NCBI GenBank assembly: GCA_020637795.1
Contig: JACKJT010000002.1
Span: 930,001-994,000, forward strand
DNA length: 64,000 nt
Source of the DNA: Hoeflea sp.
GTDB lineage: Bacteria > Pseudomonadota > Alphaproteobacteria > Rhizobiales > Rhizobiaceae
Direction: 5' to 3'
Part shown: positions 38,525 through 48,470 of the stretch, piece after piece
Layout of the letters: the number at the start of each line of letters is the position of its first letter
Position numbering within the stretch: the stretch's first letter is position 1
Notes under the pieces: model-generated
What the model saw: the letters and a program-made list of their open reading frames with translations, nothing else
Told to the model about the DNA's origin: nothing
Databases searched by the model: none
Made by a program: the position numbers and the translations under genes

Positions 38525-39916
38525 TCACCAGGCCGGCTGCGACCGCCCCAGTTCTCCCGCCGGTCGTTCCCAGCGCATACCCGCTTCGCCGAGCCTCAGC
38601 GGCGGGCTCAACCGCAGCGCCGGCCCCCAATCGGTCAGTTCCACGTCCGGCGCATAATCGGTCGGCTCCGCCTTGCCGATCGGGTCGGCAACCGGGCCTT
38701 GGCGATGCGCTGCCAGAAACCCGCCGACCCGCGAAAGCGATGTGCGCCAGCGCGATCCTGTGCCCTGTGTCTGGCGAAGGGTCAGTCCGCGCACCACGGC
38801 GGCGGCAAGCAGGTAGCCCGTGCCATGGTCCAGCGCCTGAACCGGCAGCGGCACCGGCCGCTCGGCCCCGGCGGCGGCCATCCCGGCCTCGGCAATGCCG
38901 GAGCTCATCTGCACCAGGCTGTCGAAGCCGCGCCGGTTGGCCCACGGCCCGGTCCAGCCATAGGCGTCGTGCGACACGTCGATCAGGCCGGGGCGGATGC
39001 CGGCGCGGACCTCGGTGCCAAGTCCCAGCGCCTCCATCGCGTCCGGACGATAGCCGTGCACCAGCACGTCGGCCTCCGAAAGCAGTGCCTTGAAGCGTTC
39101 CTGACCGGCCGTGTCCTTCAGGTCGAGCCGCGCGCAGCGCTTGCCGGGCGTCACGTCCGGAACCACACCGGGTTCCTCCCAGGATGGCGGATCGATCCGC
39201 AGCACGTCTGCTCCGAACCCGGCGAGAAACCGTGTCGCCACCGGCCCCGCCAGCACGCGGGTCAGATCCAGCACCCTGATCCCCTCGAGCGGCCGTGACG
39301 GGTTGAATTCCCCGGCAAATGCCGCCGCGGCATCGCCCGCATCCATCCGCATCAGCGGTTCGGCCAGCACCGCGCGGCCCTGCGGGTGCTCGGCCCAATC
39401 ACGCATGCTGCGCATCACCGCCGCACAACCGCCTTCGGCAACGATGGCGGCTTCCAGCTCGTCGCCGCGCCACCGGGCCACCGCCGCTGTCACCGCGTCG
39501 CGGTCCGCAGCAGTCCCCAGCACCTTCAGCGCCGCCGCGCGATGGTGCGGCGCATTGGTGTGCAGCCGGATCCAGCCGTCGGACGAGGCATAGTCCCCGG
39601 CGACCGGATCCCAGGCCGGCGGCAGCGCCCAGCCCTGCGGTGCGATCGAGAACCCGAACCACAATGATGCCAGCCGCCGGTCGACGCTGACCGGCGGCAT
39701 CTGCCCCGATCGCGCGTCGGTCCATTCGGCAAGCGCCAGCCCCGCCACGGCCACGGCCGCCGTCGCGAAATCGCTCACCGCAAAGACCGACGGCAGCGAG
39801 CCCTGACCGGAAATTTCAACGCTTTCGGACATATCCGGAGCCCCGCCGAGCGCGCTCCAGAGCGCTGATGTCATCGCATGTGCAGTCGTCGATCGATCTT
39901 TTAATTCTTCCGGCAT
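38525..39916 (-). CDS. family III CoA-transferase (CaiB/BaiF)
   Basis: A 463-residue class III CoA-transferase. The core is RPLEGIRVLDLTRVLAGPVATRFLAGFGADVLRIDPPSWEEPG, GKRCARLDLKDTAGQERFKALLSEADVLVHGYRPDAMEALGLG and the presumed catalytic Asp in GFDSLVQMSSGIAE. It has an N-terminal extension of ~200 residues resembling a degenerate second copy, as in some fused or long members. It is divergent from an HTH-citrate synthase gene with 93 bases between starts. ATG 39916 has AAGGAG upstream. The acyl substrate is unknown. Confidence 0.87.
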   Translation of the reverse strand: MPEELKDRSTTAHAMTSALWSALGGAPDMSESVEISGQGSLPSVFAVSDFATAAVAVAGLALAEWTDARSGQMPPVSVDRRLASLWFGFSIAPQGWALPPAWDPVAGDYASSDGWIRLHTNAPHHRAAALKVLGTAADRDAVTAAVARWRGDELEAAIVAEGGCAAVMRSMRDWAEHPQGRAVLAEPLMRMDAGDAAAAFAGEFNPSRPLEGIRVLDLTRVLAGPVATRFLAGFGADVLRIDPPSWEEPGVVPDVTPGKRCARLDLKDTAGQERFKALLSEADVLVHGYRPDAMEALGLGTEVRAGIRPGLIDVSHDAYGWTGPWANRRGFDSLVQMSSGIAEAGMAAAGAERPVPLPVQALDHGTGYLLAAAVVRGLTLRQTQGTGSRWRTSLSRVGGFLAAHRQGPVADPIGKAEPTDYAPDVELTDWGPALRLSPPLRLGEAGMRWERPAGELGRSQPAW

Positions 39917-39969
39917 GGCAAGGCTCCTTTCGGTTTCGAACTTCACACAACCGCCAATTCCGGATATCG

Positions 39970-39992
39970 TCAATATTGATCATATAAATCAA
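39970..39992. promoter_or_regulatory. AT-rich dyads in the CoA-transferase/HTH-citrate synthase divergent promoter
   Basis: TCAATATTGA (39970-39979) is a perfect palindrome and TTGAT (39976-39980) pairs with ATCAA (39988-39992) across seven bases. They sit 18-40 bases before the HTH-citrate synthase start in an otherwise GC-rich region, where autoregulation by its DNA-binding domain would be expected. Confidence 0.5.
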
Positions 39993-40009
39993 CTATCAGG
40001 TTTTCAGCC

Positions 40010-41188
40010 ATGGCCGACTACATCGATGCGAAACAGGCCGCCGACCGCCTCGGCGTCTCCCGCCAGACGCTCTACGCCTATGTCAGCCGCGGATTGATCA
40101 AGGCCGTGCCCGGCGACGATCCGCGCCAGAGCCGCTATCTCGCCGACGCCATCGACCAGCTGGCCGAAACCAGGCGGCGCGGCCGCAAGCCCAGGGAAAT
40201 CGCCAGGGCGACGCTCGACTGGGGCATGCCGGTGCTGGAATCGGGGCTGACGCTGATCGAGAACGGCGCGTGCTACTATCGCGGCCAAAGCGCCGCAGAA
40301 CTCTCGCGCACCGCCTCGCTTGAAGGCATCGCCGCCCTGCTCTGGCAGGTGCCCGTGGAGAGCGCCTTCCCGCGCCGCGCCCCTCTCACCATCAAGGCCT
40401 ATCTCGAACTGGCCTCCCAGGCGGGCGATGCGCCGCCGGCCGAAACCCTGCTGCCGCTATTCACTGTCGCGGCGCGTGACGAACCCACTTCCGTCTGGCG
40501 GACCGATCCGGCGGCGGTGGGGCGCGGCGGCGGCGACCTGGTCCGCATCCTCGCCGCCTGCGCGCTCAGACAGGCGCCCTCGGCCGCACCGGTCCACGAG
40601 CAACTCGCGGCAACATGGGGCATCGACGCGGCAGGCGCCGGCCTGATCCGCCAGGCACTCGTCCTCTGTGCCGATCACGAACTCAACGCCTCGAGCTTCA
40701 CCGCGCGCTGCATCGCCTCCACCGGCGCCTCGCTGAAGGCCGTCATTGTCGGCGCGCTCGCGGCCTTAAGCGGCGTCAAGCACGGCGCCACGACGACAAG
40801 CGTCGAGTCCCTCTGGAACAGCATCGATCCCGACGCCCCCGCCAGAAGCCTGCGTGACCGGCTGCAGGCCGGTGGCGCGCTTCCCGGCTTCGGTCATCCG
40901 CTCTATCCCGACGGCGATATCCGAGCAAAAGCAGTGCTTTCGGCTATAGGAGCTGATTTCCCGGAGGCCGCGCGTTTGGCCGCCGCAGTCGAAAACCTGA
41001 CCGGCACGGCACCTTCGATCGATTTCGCGCTCGTTGCGCTGAGACGATACCTGCGGCTGCCCGAGGGCTCAGCCTTCCTGCTCTTCGCCATCGGCCGCTC
41101 GGTCGGCTGGATCGCCCATGGATTGGAGCAACGCACCACGAACCAGCTGATCAGGCCAAGAGCGCTTTACACAGGAAAGCGGCCCTGA
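40010..41188 (+). CDS. helix-turn-helix/citrate synthase fusion protein
   Basis: A 392-residue protein. Residues ~1-60 form a MerR/excisionase-like helix-turn-helix (YIDAKQAADRLGVSRQTLYAYVSRGLIKAVP, then SRYLADAIDQLAETRRRGRKP). From ~70 to the end is a citrate synthase fold. The three catalytic positions appear kept: His in CADHELNASSF, His in PGFGHPLYPDG and Asp in PSIDFALVAL; the usual PLHGGA is GVKHGAT here. It may be a real citrate/methylcitrate synthase with a DNA-binding arm, or a regulator that senses acyl-CoA/oxaloacetate. The divergent CoA-transferase is the obvious target. Confidence 0.88.
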   Translation: MADYIDAKQAADRLGVSRQTLYAYVSRGLIKAVPGDDPRQSRYLADAIDQLAETRRRGRKPREIARATLDWGMPVLESGLTLIENGACYYRGQSAAELSRTASLEGIAALLWQVPVESAFPRRAPLTIKAYLELASQAGDAPPAETLLPLFTVAARDEPTSVWRTDPAAVGRGGGDLVRILAACALRQAPSAAPVHEQLAATWGIDAAGAGLIRQALVLCADHELNASSFTARCIASTGASLKAVIVGALAALSGVKHGATTTSVESLWNSIDPDAPARSLRDRLQAGGALPGFGHPLYPDGDIRAKAVLSAIGADFPEAARLAAAVENLTGTAPSIDFALVALRRYLRLPEGSAFLLFAIGRSVGWIAHGLEQRTTNQLIRPRALYTGKRP

Positions 41189-41276
41189 GGCGGAAGCAGG
41201 TTTTCCGCGCTTGTCTACACCACCGCCAGCTGGCACTTTGCTGATGTATGATTCACACAGCAGGGAGAGGGAGCAG

Positions 41277-41453
41277 ATGGCTCACAAGTTTGAAATCTAC
41301 AAGGACAAGAAGGGCGAATTCCGCGTTCGCTTCAAGTACAACAACGAGATCATGTTCTCGACGGAAGGCTATTCGAGCAAGGCCAGCGCCCAGAACGCCA
41401 TTGACTCGATCAAGAAAAACGGCCCCGCGGCCCCGGTCGAAGACAACAGCTGA
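41277..41453 (+). CDS. YegP family (DUF1508) small protein
   Basis: A 58-residue protein with a single DUF1508 repeat: KFEIYKDKKGEFRVRFKYNNEIMFSTEGYSSKASAQNAIDSIKKNGP. ATG 41277 is chosen because the DUF1508 repeat begins here and AGGGAG precedes it. The family is widespread, with unknown function. Monocistronic. Confidence 0.85.
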   Translation: MAHKFEIYKDKKGEFRVRFKYNNEIMFSTEGYSSKASAQNAIDSIKKNGPAAPVEDNS

Positions 41454-41469
41454 ATTCAGGCCGGGGAAC

Positions 41470-41490
41470 GGGGGCAGTTTACTTTTGGCG
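41470..41490 (+). repeat. outer inverted repeat, left copy (short palindromic element)
   Basis: This 21-base sequence matches the reverse complement of 42982-43002 at 19 of 21 positions; the shared core is CAGTTTACTTTTGGC. Together with the right copy it brackets the whole IS/acetyltransferase segment. If the insertion is removed at its TA, a ~77-bp imperfect palindromic element remains. Confidence 0.7.
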
Positions 41491-41561
41491 CAATATCCAA
41501 TGGGGGTGGTCTAGGCTCAAGACCCATAAAGGGGAATCACGCCGGTCCTGATATGTGATTT

Positions 41562-41586
41562 AAACTCCCACCTGTTGGGAGTTTTT
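41562..41586 (+). terminator. read-through barrier hairpin in front of the transposase
   Basis: AAACTCCCA (41562-41570) pairs with TGGGAGTTT (41576-41584) over a 5-base loop, followed by T to 41586. The transposase ATG (41588) begins just after, and its ribosome site GGGAG lies inside the stem. Transcripts entering from outside would terminate or hide the ribosome site. Confidence 0.75.
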
Positions 41587-41587
41587 G

Positions 41588-42348
41588 ATGTCGTCGCACC
41601 ACTTCTGGCTTTCCGAAGAGCAGTTCGCCCGCATCCAGCCCTTCTTGCCGAACAAGCCGCGCGGCGTGCCGCGAGTTGATGATCGCCGTGTCATCAGCGG
41701 GATCATTCACGTCATTCGGAACGGCCTGATGTGGCGCGATGCGCCGGAACGTTACGGCCCGCACAAGACACTCTACAACCGGTTCATCCGATGGAGCCGG
41801 GCGGGCGTTTTTGACCGGATCTTCAAAGAACTCGCGGCCATGAGCGCGGCGACGGACACGGTGATGATCGACGCCACCCATCACAAAGCGCATCGCACGG
41901 CGGCGAGCCTGCTTAAAAAGGGGGCGTTCCCCGGTGTATAGGGCGAACCAAAGGCGGCTTGAACTCCAAGCTGCACGCAGTTTGCGATGGTGACGGAAGG
42001 CCTTTGATATTGCTGCTCACCGAGGGACAGGTCAGTGACTACAAGGGGGCCGCGACCGTGCTACCCGCCTTGCCTGACGCCGACCTTCTTATCGCGGATC
42101 GCGGTTATGACGCCGACTGGTTCCGCGCCGCGCTTGAAAGCCGAGACATCGAACCCTGCATCCCTGGTCGGAAAGGGCGCAAGGAGCCGGTCGAATACGA
42201 TGAAGACCGATACAAGGACCGCAATCTGATCGAACGTATGTTCGGAAAGCTCAAGGATTGGAGGCGAATCTCAACCCGATACGACCGCTGCGCTCATACC
42301 TTCATGTCGGCAATCTGCATCGCAGCTACCGTCATATTCTGGTTATGA
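41588..42348 (+). CDS. IS5-family transposase, made by -1 frameshift
   Basis: Frame one runs 41588-41941 (MSSHHFWLSEEQFARIQPFLP...TVMIDATHHKAHRTAASLLKKG, then a stop). Frame two continues to 42348 (NSKLHAVCDGDGRPLILLLTEGQVSDYKGA...). A -1 slip at the A5G5 run (41915-41924) joins them as ...LLKKGGVPRCIGRTKGGLNSKLHAV. The DDE triad is Asp in MIDATHH, Asp in IADRGYDADW and Glu in RNLIERMFGKLKDWRR. The element looks intact and possibly active. Confidence 0.87.
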
Positions 42349-42357
42349 GTCCTGAGC

Positions 42358-42807
42358 CTAGTCCCGATTTAAAATCATAATCTCATATTTTGATTTTGAG
42401 AATCCTGCTTTCTGGTAAGCCTTTATGGCGCCTTTGTTTTCATTGTGGACATACAGCCGCAACTCCAATGCGCCTTCAAGTTCCATAGATGATCTTATGG
42501 AGCTCAAAAGTAAATTCATCAGGCCCTGCCCCCTGTATTTTTGAGAGACATACATGCTCTGAATCCACCAGTACCAACCGGCGTTCCAATCGCTCCACTC
42601 ACGTATGATGGATCCGCTGCCTATCGGGTTATTTGTTTCATCTACAAGAATCCAGTAACGGGCAATTTTATCATTTTCAAGTGCCGCCCTTATTCCTTCA
42701 CGAAGCATGTCCGTGTTCTTCTTAATGCCCTCCGCTTCAAATGCTTCTTGTGTAGTGAAATGAACCAGAATATCCAAGTCTCCGAATTCGGCATCTCTTA
42801 CTTTCAT
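42358..42807 (-). CDS. GNAT family acetyltransferase, passenger-like
   Basis: A 149-residue GNAT protein: MKVRDAEFGDLDILVHFTTQEAFE, acetyl-CoA motif A region IQSMYVSQKYRGQGLMNLLLSSI and a late AIKAYQKAGFSKSKYEIMIL. Codons are AT-rich, unlike the neighbours, so it is probably acquired. Its TAG stop (42360-42358) uses the TA at the IS end, so the reading frame ends exactly at the junction. AAGGGG precedes the ATG. GTCAAA-A-TTTGAC at 42932-42944 is a possible operator. The substrate (amine, drug, or toxin) is unknown. Confidence 0.85.
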   Translation of the reverse strand: MKVRDAEFGDLDILVHFTTQEAFEAEGIKKNTDMLREGIRAALENDKIARYWILVDETNNPIGSGSIIREWSDWNAGWYWWIQSMYVSQKYRGQGLMNLLLSSIRSSMELEGALELRLYVHNENKGAIKAYQKAGFSKSKYEIMILNRD

Positions 42808-42981
42808 CGTGACCCCTTACTCTATTATCTTGATGCGCAGCGCAGTGGTGCAAGAAAGATTATTGAGCAGAGCCGGGTTGGTACGTCCGTAACCGATCCA
42901 TTCGGTCTACGCTATGCTCAAACTCGCCGCCGTCAAAATTTGACCTCGCTCTTATGAGTCCTGAGCCTAACGGACCCTGAG

Positions 42982-43002
42982 TGCCAAAAGTAAACTGTCC
43001 CC
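42982..43002 (-). repeat. outer inverted repeat, right copy
   Basis: Reverse complement of the left copy at 41470-41490 with two mismatches. It lies 13 bases after the second IS right-end/TA and 5 bases before the stop of the paaR-like gene. Confidence 0.7.
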
Positions 43003-43006
43003 GATG

Positions 43007-43609
43007 TTATTCGCACACCGCTGGCAGCCCGCCGATCACGAGATCCGCGACGATGTCGGCATAGGCGTCGCGGTCCACGGGCCCGCCCGGCTTGTACCAG
43101 AGATAGAACCAGTTGAGCATGCCGAACACCGACATCGTCACCGGCGCTAGAAGCTCCGGCCGCGCCCTGAACCGTTCGGGTTCGATCTCGCGCACGCACT
43201 CCGACATGCAGGCCACCAGCCGCCGCTGAAGCGCGCGCAGATGCACCTGGTTGTCCTCCGGCAGCGACGACAGCGCATCGAGCTGCACCTTGTGTTCGGC
43301 GTCGGAATCCCGGTAGGCGATCAGGATGGCGCGGACCAGCGCACGTAGCCGCCCGGAGGGCGATCCGGGCTCGGCCGCGGCCGTTTCCACCACCTCCACC
43401 AGCGCCGTCAGATGCGTGTCGAGAATATCGAACAGCAGCGCATCCTTGGACGGATAATAGTGATAGATCAATGCCTTGGAGACGCCGCAGGCATCCGCCA
43501 GCTTGCCCATCGAGGCCCGGTCAAACCCGTGTTTCGCGAAGAAAACCGCGGCGGTCTTGAGGATCGCCTCGCGTTTTGCCTCGTGATCCTTGGCGATTGT
43601 CCGGGCCAT
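43007..43609 (-). CDS. TetR/AcrR regulator of phenylacetate genes (PaaR-like)
   Basis: A 200-residue TetR protein. The helix-turn-helix reads FFAKHGFDRASMGKLADACGVSKALIYHYYPSKDALLFDIL. It starts at ATG 43609, four bases after the paaK stop, so it is the last gene of the paaG-paaI-paaK unit on the minus strand. TetR-type PaaR repressors that sense phenylacetyl-CoA are known in beta- and gammaproteobacteria and Thermus; the name is given from context. The right outer repeat of the mobile insertion is only five bases beyond its stop. Confidence 0.87.
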   Translation of the reverse strand: MARTIAKDHEAKREAILKTAAVFFAKHGFDRASMGKLADACGVSKALIYHYYPSKDALLFDILDTHLTALVEVVETAAAEPGSPSGRLRALVRAILIAYRDSDAEHKVQLDALSSLPEDNQVHLRALQRRLVACMSECVREIEPERFRARPELLAPVTMSVFGMLNWFYLWYKPGGPVDRDAYADIVADLVIGGLPAVCE

Positions 43610-43613
43610 GGCC

Positions 43614-44924
43614 TCAGGTCCGGTTCCGGTTGTCGACCACGCGCTTGGCCTTGCCCTCGGAGCGCGCCACCTTGCCCGGTTCCTGCACGTTGATCCGGGC
43701 GGTGACCCCGACCACGCTCTTGATGTGATGCGCCAGTTCCTTGCCCGATGCCGTGCGCGCTTCTTCGGACGCACTCGAGACAGTGCACTCCACATGCACG
43801 GTCATCTGATCCATGCGGCCGCTGGTGGAGAGCTCGATCTGGAAATGCGGCGCAAGGCCTGTGCATTTGAGGATCTGCTCCTCGATCTGGGTCGGAAACA
43901 CATTGACGCCGCGCAGGATGATCATGTCATCGGAACGCCCGGTGATCTTCTCCATCCGCCGCATCGACCGCGCCGTGCCGGGCAGCAGCCGGGTCAGGTC
44001 GCGGGTGCGGTAGCGCACCATCGGCAAGGCCTCTTTGCTCAGCGTCGTGAACACCAGTTCGCCGATTTCGCCGTCCGGCAGCACTTCGCCGGTGACCGGG
44101 TCGATGATCTCGGGATAGAAATGATCTTCCCAGATGTGCAGCCCGTCCTTGGTCTCGACGCACTCGTTGGCAACCCCCGGTCCCATCACCTCGGAAAGCC
44201 CGTATATGTCGACGGCATGCATGTCGAAGGCCTGCTCGATCTCGCTGCGCATCGAATTGGTCCACGGCTCGGCCCCGAAAATACCGACGGCCAGCGAACT
44301 CTCGCGCGGATCGATGCCCTGCCGGCGGAACTCGTCAAGAATCGACAGCATGTAGGACGGCGTCACCATGATCACTTGCGGCTTGAAATCAGTGATCAGC
44401 TGCACCTGCCGCTCGGTCATGCCGCCCGAAATCGGCACCACCGTGCAGCCGAGCCGCTCGGCCCCGTAATGCGCGCCGAGACCGCCGGTAAACAGCCCGT
44501 AGCCGTAGGAGACATGCACGATATCGCCCGGGCGCCCGCCCGAGGCCCGGATCGAGCGCGCCACCAGATCCGACCACATGTCGATATCGGCCGCGGTGTA
44601 GCCGACCACGGTCGGCTTGCCGGTGGTCCCCGACGAGCCGTGGATCCGCACCACCTTCTCGCGCGGCACCGCGAACATGCCGAAGGGATAGTTGTCCCTC
44701 AGGTCGATCTTGGTGGTGAACGGAAATTTCGACAGGTCGGCCAGCGTCTTCAGATCGTCCGGATGCACGCCTTTTTCGTCAAACGACGCCTTGTAGTGCG
44801 GCACGTTCTCGTAGGCATGCGCCAGCGACCATTTCATCCGTTTGAGCTGCAGCGCGGCAATCTCGTCGCGCGAGGCGGTTTCGATCGGATCGAGACTTGC
44901 CCGGTCGGGCGTCAAATCAAGCAT
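43614..44924 (-). CDS. paaK: phenylacetate-CoA ligase
   Basis: A 436-residue adenylate-forming ligase that makes phenylacetyl-CoA, the entry step of the pathway. P-loop HGSSGTTGKPTVVGYT (near 96-110), then VSYGYGLFTGGLGAHYGAERLG, VDIYGLSEVMGPGVANEC and the C-terminal RSDDMIILRGVNVFPTQIEEQIL. ATG 44924 has AGGAG seven bases upstream. It lies with paaG and paaI on the minus strand. Confidence 0.96.
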   Translation of the reverse strand: MLDLTPDRASLDPIETASRDEIAALQLKRMKWSLAHAYENVPHYKASFDEKGVHPDDLKTLADLSKFPFTTKIDLRDNYPFGMFAVPREKVVRIHGSSGTTGKPTVVGYTAADIDMWSDLVARSIRASGGRPGDIVHVSYGYGLFTGGLGAHYGAERLGCTVVPISGGMTERQVQLITDFKPQVIMVTPSYMLSILDEFRRQGIDPRESSLAVGIFGAEPWTNSMRSEIEQAFDMHAVDIYGLSEVMGPGVANECVETKDGLHIWEDHFYPEIIDPVTGEVLPDGEIGELVFTTLSKEALPMVRYRTRDLTRLLPGTARSMRRMEKITGRSDDMIILRGVNVFPTQIEEQILKCTGLAPHFQIELSTSGRMDQMTVHVECTVSSASEEARTASGKELAHHIKSVVGVTARINVQEPGKVARSEGKAKRVVDNRNRT

Positions 44925-45002
44925 CGGGTTCTCCTGCAATCCCGGGACGACGGCTCACGCTGAACCGGCACGCCCTCTTCCTAACTCTGTTCTGCTACCG
45001 CC

Positions 45003-45446
45003 TCAGGCGGCAGGCTCTTCGAAATGCGTGCCCGAAATGGTCCGCGACAGCCCGCGGAACTCGGCGATCGTCACCCCGTCCTGTCGCGTCACGCTAACAT
45101 CGTAGACGCCGGACCGTCCGGCCAGCGTCACCTCGCGCGCGGTTGCGGTCAGCCGGTCACCTTCCCGTCCCGGCGCCAGGAACGTCACCGAGCAGTGCTG
45201 CGCCACGGTAATCGTGTTGTGGCTGTTGCAGGCAAAGGCAAAGGCGCTGTCGGCCAGCGTGAAGATCGCCCCGCCGTGGCAAGAGCCATGGCCGTTGAGA
45301 TGGTCCTTGCGCACCGTCATCGACAGTGTCGCCGTGCCCGGCCCCACTGCATCGATGCTCATACCCATGCCCTTGGTGGTGTGGTCGTCCCTGAGCATGG
45401 CCTCCGAGGACCGCTCGGCGCGTTCCTGGTCCGAGATCGCGCTCAT
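45003..45446 (-). CDS. paaI: hydroxyphenylacetyl-CoA thioesterase
   Basis: A 147-residue hotdog thioesterase. The active-site helix SCHGGAIFTLADSAFAFACNS carries the Asp used by PaaI. It rescues CoA from dead-end phenylacetyl-CoA derivatives. ATG overlaps the paaG stop (ATGA), so it is translated with paaG. Confidence 0.94.
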   Translation of the reverse strand: MSAISDQERAERSSEAMLRDDHTTKGMGMSIDAVGPGTATLSMTVRKDHLNGHGSCHGGAIFTLADSAFAFACNSHNTITVAQHCSVTFLAPGREGDRLTATAREVTLAGRSGVYDVSVTRQDGVTIAEFRGLSRTISGTHFEEPAA

Positions 45447-46234
45447 TGGCTGCCCCCGAACTTCGGTTCGCGCTTTTCCAGAAAGGCCCGCACGCCCTCG
45501 GCGTAATCGGCCGAGAAACCGGCCTCGCGCTGGGTCTCGGCTTCGAGATCGAGATGCGCGTCGAGCTCCTGCCCGGCAGCCGCCTGGATCAGGCCCTTCA
45601 TCAGGCCGAGCCCGAAGGTCGGCCCCACGGCAAGGCGGCCGGCCAGCGCCCGCGCTTCGTCCATAAGCTCGGCATCGTCACAGGTTTTCCAGATCATGCC
45701 CCAATGCTCGGCCCGCTCGGCGGTCACCGGCTCGGCGGTCATGGCGATCGCCTTCGCGCGCGCCTCGCCGATCAGCCGCGGCAGCATCCACGATCCTCCG
45801 GCATCGGGAATGAGGCCGACCCGGGAAAACGACTGGATGAACTTGGCGCTGCGAGCCGCCAGCACGATGTCGCAGGCGAGCGCCAGATTGGCCCCGGCCC
45901 CCGCCGCCACGCCGTTGACCGCGCAGACGACAGGCTTTTCCAGCGTCCGGATGCGGCGGATCAGCGGATTGTAGAACCGCGTCAGCGTGTCGCCCAGATC
46001 CGGCGGACCGTCCATCTTGGACGGATCGCGCGCCGACAGATCCTGCCCCGCGCAGAAGCCGCGCCCCGCCCCGGTCAGCAGCACCGCCCGGCAGCGCGCA
46101 TCGTCCCGCGCCATCTCGAGACAGTCCGCCAGGACCAGGTGCATCTCGTCGTTGAAGGAATTCAATCGATCCGGCCGGTTCAGCGTGATTTCCAGCACGC
46201 CGCCGTTCCAGGAATGTAGTACCGGTTCACTCAT
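45443..46234 (-). CDS. paaG: ring-1,2-epoxyphenylacetyl-CoA isomerase
   Basis: A 263-residue crotonase-fold enzyme that turns the epoxide into oxepin-CoA. Motifs: ITLNRPDRLNSFNDEMH, AVLLTGAGRGFCAGQDLSARDPSK (oxyanion hole), AVNGVAAGAGANLALACDIVLAARSAKFIQSFSRVGLIPDAGGSWMLPRLIG. The Asp in IPDAGG fits isomerase-type members. ATG 46234 has GGAGG upstream. First gene of the paaG-I-K-R unit, divergent from the FadB-like gene. Confidence 0.93.
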   Translation of the reverse strand: MSEPVLHSWNGGVLEITLNRPDRLNSFNDEMHLVLADCLEMARDDARCRAVLLTGAGRGFCAGQDLSARDPSKMDGPPDLGDTLTRFYNPLIRRIRTLEKPVVCAVNGVAAGAGANLALACDIVLAARSAKFIQSFSRVGLIPDAGGSWMLPRLIGEARAKAIAMTAEPVTAERAEHWGMIWKTCDDAELMDEARALAGRLAVGPTFGLGLMKGLIQAAAGQELDAHLDLEAETQREAGFSADYAEGVRAFLEKREPKFGGSQ

Positions 46235-46269
46235 CGCAGGGGTCCTCCTGAAAATAATGGTTGCATAAG

Positions 46270-46286
46270 CCGACCGGTTGGTCAAT
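46270..46286. promoter_or_regulatory. candidate TetR operator in paaG/FadB-like divergent promoter
   Basis: CCGACCGGTTGGTCAAT contains GACC-GGTT-GGTC and an ACCGGT core. It resembles the ACCGACCGGTCGGT type site of acyl-CoA-responsive TetR regulators and lies in the 112-base gap between the two divergent units, a natural target for the PaaR-like protein. Confidence 0.55.
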
Positions 46287-46346
46287 TAATAATCTCACGG
46301 TATTTGATACTTAAAATTTCACTTCGCCACTCCGGGAGCCGCCACA

Positions 46347-48410
<2,064 letters not shown>

Positions 48411-48470
48411 TCATCCCGCGCCGCATGGGCGCAAGACAGATGGCGGTCAGCCGCCAAAAGGGAGAGAGAC

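Larger units (their letters stand above)
41514..42358 (+). mobile_element. IS5-family (IS427-like) insertion sequence
   Basis: An 845-bp unit. The left end GGCTCAAGACCCATAA (from 41515) and right end TTATGAGTCCTGAGCC (42343-42358) are inverted repeats with two mismatches, flanked by TA on both sides (41512-41513 and 42359-42360), as in the IS427 group. It encodes one transposase in two frames. A second copy of the right end lies 600 bases further on, at 42952-42967. Confidence 0.85.
41514..42967 (+). mobile_element. putative passenger-carrying IS unit (transposase plus acetyltransferase)
   Basis: The right-end sequence TTATGAGTCCTGAGCCTA occurs twice in the same orientation: at 42343-42360 and at 42952-42969. 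Nothing outside these 18 bases is shared. The left end 41514 and the second right end 42967 would also form a valid unit, again flanked by TA. Between the two right ends is an AT-rich GNAT gene. This suggests that the acetyltransferase travels as a passenger, or was captured by one-ended transposition. Confidence 0.55.

Noticed and set aside
43590..44963. 457-residue open frame opposite paaK
   Set aside because: Low-complexity His/Arg-rich shadow of the ligase gene.
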